DNA of 64,000 nucleotides from Brachybacterium alimentarium. GTDB lineage: Bacteria; Actinomycetota; Actinomycetes; Actinomycetales; Dermabacteraceae. Below, piece by piece: positions 63,236 through 64,000 of the stretch; within the stretch, counting starts at the first letter, position 1; each line of letters opens with the position of its first letter. Location of the stretch: positions 408,114 to 472,113 of the forward strand of contig NZ_NRGS01000005.1 in the NCBI RefSeq assembly GCF_002332425.1, written 5' to 3'. Under the pieces are notes generated by a model that ran no database searches, was not told where the DNA came from, and was given only the letters and a program-made list of their open reading frames with translations. Position numbers and translations under genes: made by a program.

Positions 63236-64000
63236 GTGAGTACAGCACCAGCCCCCACCACGTCGGCCCCGGCCGCAGCCCCCGCGAACACCCGCGGTCG
63301 CGTCATCACCGCCTCGATGGTCGGCACGACGATCGAGTTCTTCGACTTCTACGCCTATGCGACAGCGGCCTCCCTGGTCTTCCCGGCACTGTTCTTCCCG
63401 ACGCAGACGCCGGCGAACCAGCTGCTGAGCTCGTTCGCGATCTTCGGCGTCGCCTTCGTCGCCCGCCCGCTGGGCTCGCTCATCTTCGGCCACTTCGGTG
63501 ACCGGGTGGGCCGTAAGACCACCCTGGTCGCGAGCCTGCTGGTGATGGGCATCGCGACCTTCCTCATCGGCGTGCTGCCCACCGCCTCGACCCCCGGCTT
63601 CACGGTGCTGGCGCCCGCGATCCTGGTGCTGCTGCGCTTCTGCCAGGGCATCGGTCTGGGCGGCGAATGGTCCGGTGCGGCCCTGCTCGCCACCGAGAAC
63701 GCCCCTCCCGGCAAGCGAGCCCTCTACGGCACGTTCCCGCAGCTCGGCGCGCCCATCGGGTTCATCCTGTCGAACCTGCTGTTCGTGGTCCTCAGCGTGC
63801 AGCTGACCGACGCGCAGTTCATGTCGTGGGGGTGGCGTCTGCCGTTCCTGCTCTCCTCGATCCTGGTGATCGTGGGCCTGTGGGTGCGCCTGAAGCTGAT
63901 GGAGAGCCCTGCCTTCCAGAAGGTGATCGACGAGCAGCGCGTGGCCGCAGTCCCGATCGCCCGCGTGTTCCGCACGGCGTGGAAGCCGCTGATCCTCGCC
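63236..64000 (+). CDS. MFS metabolite:H+ symporter (partial)
   Basis: The first 255 residues of a major-facilitator transporter that continues past the window edge. The frame starts with GTG and stays open to the last base. After a Pro/Ala/Thr-rich N-terminus, the first membrane helix region contains TTIEFFDFYAYATAASLVFPALFFP, the MFS loop-2/3 motif is GHFGDRVGRK, and the signature LLRFCQGIGLGGEWSGAALLATENAP belongs to the metabolite:H+ symporter (ShiA/ProP/citrate) subfamily. The substrate cannot be deduced. Six helices appear to be covered. It is divergent from the flotillin gene with a 199-base gap. Confidence 0.88.
   Translation, partial: MSTAPAPTTSAPAAAPANTRGRVITASMVGTTIEFFDFYAYATAASLVFPALFFPTQTPANQLLSSFAIFGVAFVARPLGSLIFGHFGDRVGRKTTLVASLLVMGIATFLIGVLPTASTPGFTVLAPAILVLLRFCQGIGLGGEWSGAALLATENAPPGKRALYGTFPQLGAPIGFILSNLLFVVLSVQLTDAQFMSWGWRLPFLLSSILVIVGLWVRLKLMESPAFQKVIDEQRVAAVPIARVFRTAWKPLILA

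Noticed and set aside
1-64000. tRNA, rRNA, RNase P RNA, tmRNA, prophage or insertion sequences
   Set aside because: No cloverleaf, characteristic RNA core motifs, transposase, integrase or terminal inverted repeats were recognised by reading both strands; a covariance-model search was not possible.

Overview
The window reads as chromosomal core DNA of a high-GC Gram-positive actinobacterium. Gene density is high, GC-ending codons dominate, and several gene orders are those conserved across Actinobacteria. These include dapA-rnj ... ftsK-pgsA-cinA-clgR-DUF3046-recA-recX-miaB ... miaA-dapF ... hflX ... lexA/LysM/nrdR and the division/cell-wall (dcw) cluster from mraZ to divIVA. MurE carries the DNPR motif of meso-diaminopimelate-adding enzymes and dapA and dapF are present, so the peptidoglycan is probably meso-DAP type. 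I infer the order Micrococcales. A Dermabacteraceae/Brachybacterium-like genus is a guess from overall resemblance, not something the sequence proves. No phage, insertion sequence, CRISPR array, tRNA or rRNA was seen.

Layout. 1-10.6 kb: a HAD phosphatase, an asparagine synthetase fused to a coenzyme-F420-ligase-like domain, dapA, RNase J, ftsK, pgsA and cinA. 10.8-17.1 kb: clgR, DUF3046, recA-recX, miaB, a YbjN-like gene (minus strand) and miaA. 17.1-24.3 kb: dapF, an RsmC-like methyltransferase (minus), hflX, a DinG-like helicase, lexA (minus), an SOS-type LysM membrane protein and nrdR. 24.4-31.5 kb: a HelD-type RNA polymerase recycling ATPase (minus), a PAC2 protein, a cold-shock protein, a spermidine-synthase-like protein (minus), a HEPN protein and dinB. 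31.8-52.5 kb: DUF3040 followed by the dcw run mraZ-rsmH-ftsL-ftsI-murE-murF-mraY-murD-ftsW-murG-murC-ftsQ-ftsZ-pgeF-sepF-yggT-divIVA-lspA. 52.5-64 kb: an RluD-type pseudouridine synthase, two poorly characterised genes, dnaE, an EEP hydrolase, an acyl-CoA dehydrogenase-like protein, a flotillin (minus) and the start of an MFS transporter that runs off the window.

How the genes work together. One theme is DNA damage and replication: RecA/RecX, LexA, DinG, DinB, DnaE and a damage-inducible division inhibitor candidate. LexA-type boxes lie before recA and between lexA and the LysM gene, and a PafBC-type promoter precedes recA. The second theme is wall synthesis and septation, where dapA/dapF supply the diaminopimelate used by MurE and FtsK/FtsZ/SepF/DivIVA organise division and chromosome segregation. 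A third is tRNA, ribosome and RNA maintenance (MiaA, MiaB, RNase J, RsmH, HflX, HelD).

The most unusual observations are the AsnB/F420-ligase-like fusion, a repeated architecture in which a TANNNT -10 box lies 6-7 bases before the start codon of at least twelve genes (leaderless transcription), an SOS box that contains the Shine-Dalgarno of the LysM gene, a 10-bp-period tandem repeat before dnaE, and a large nested hairpin between mraZ and rsmH.
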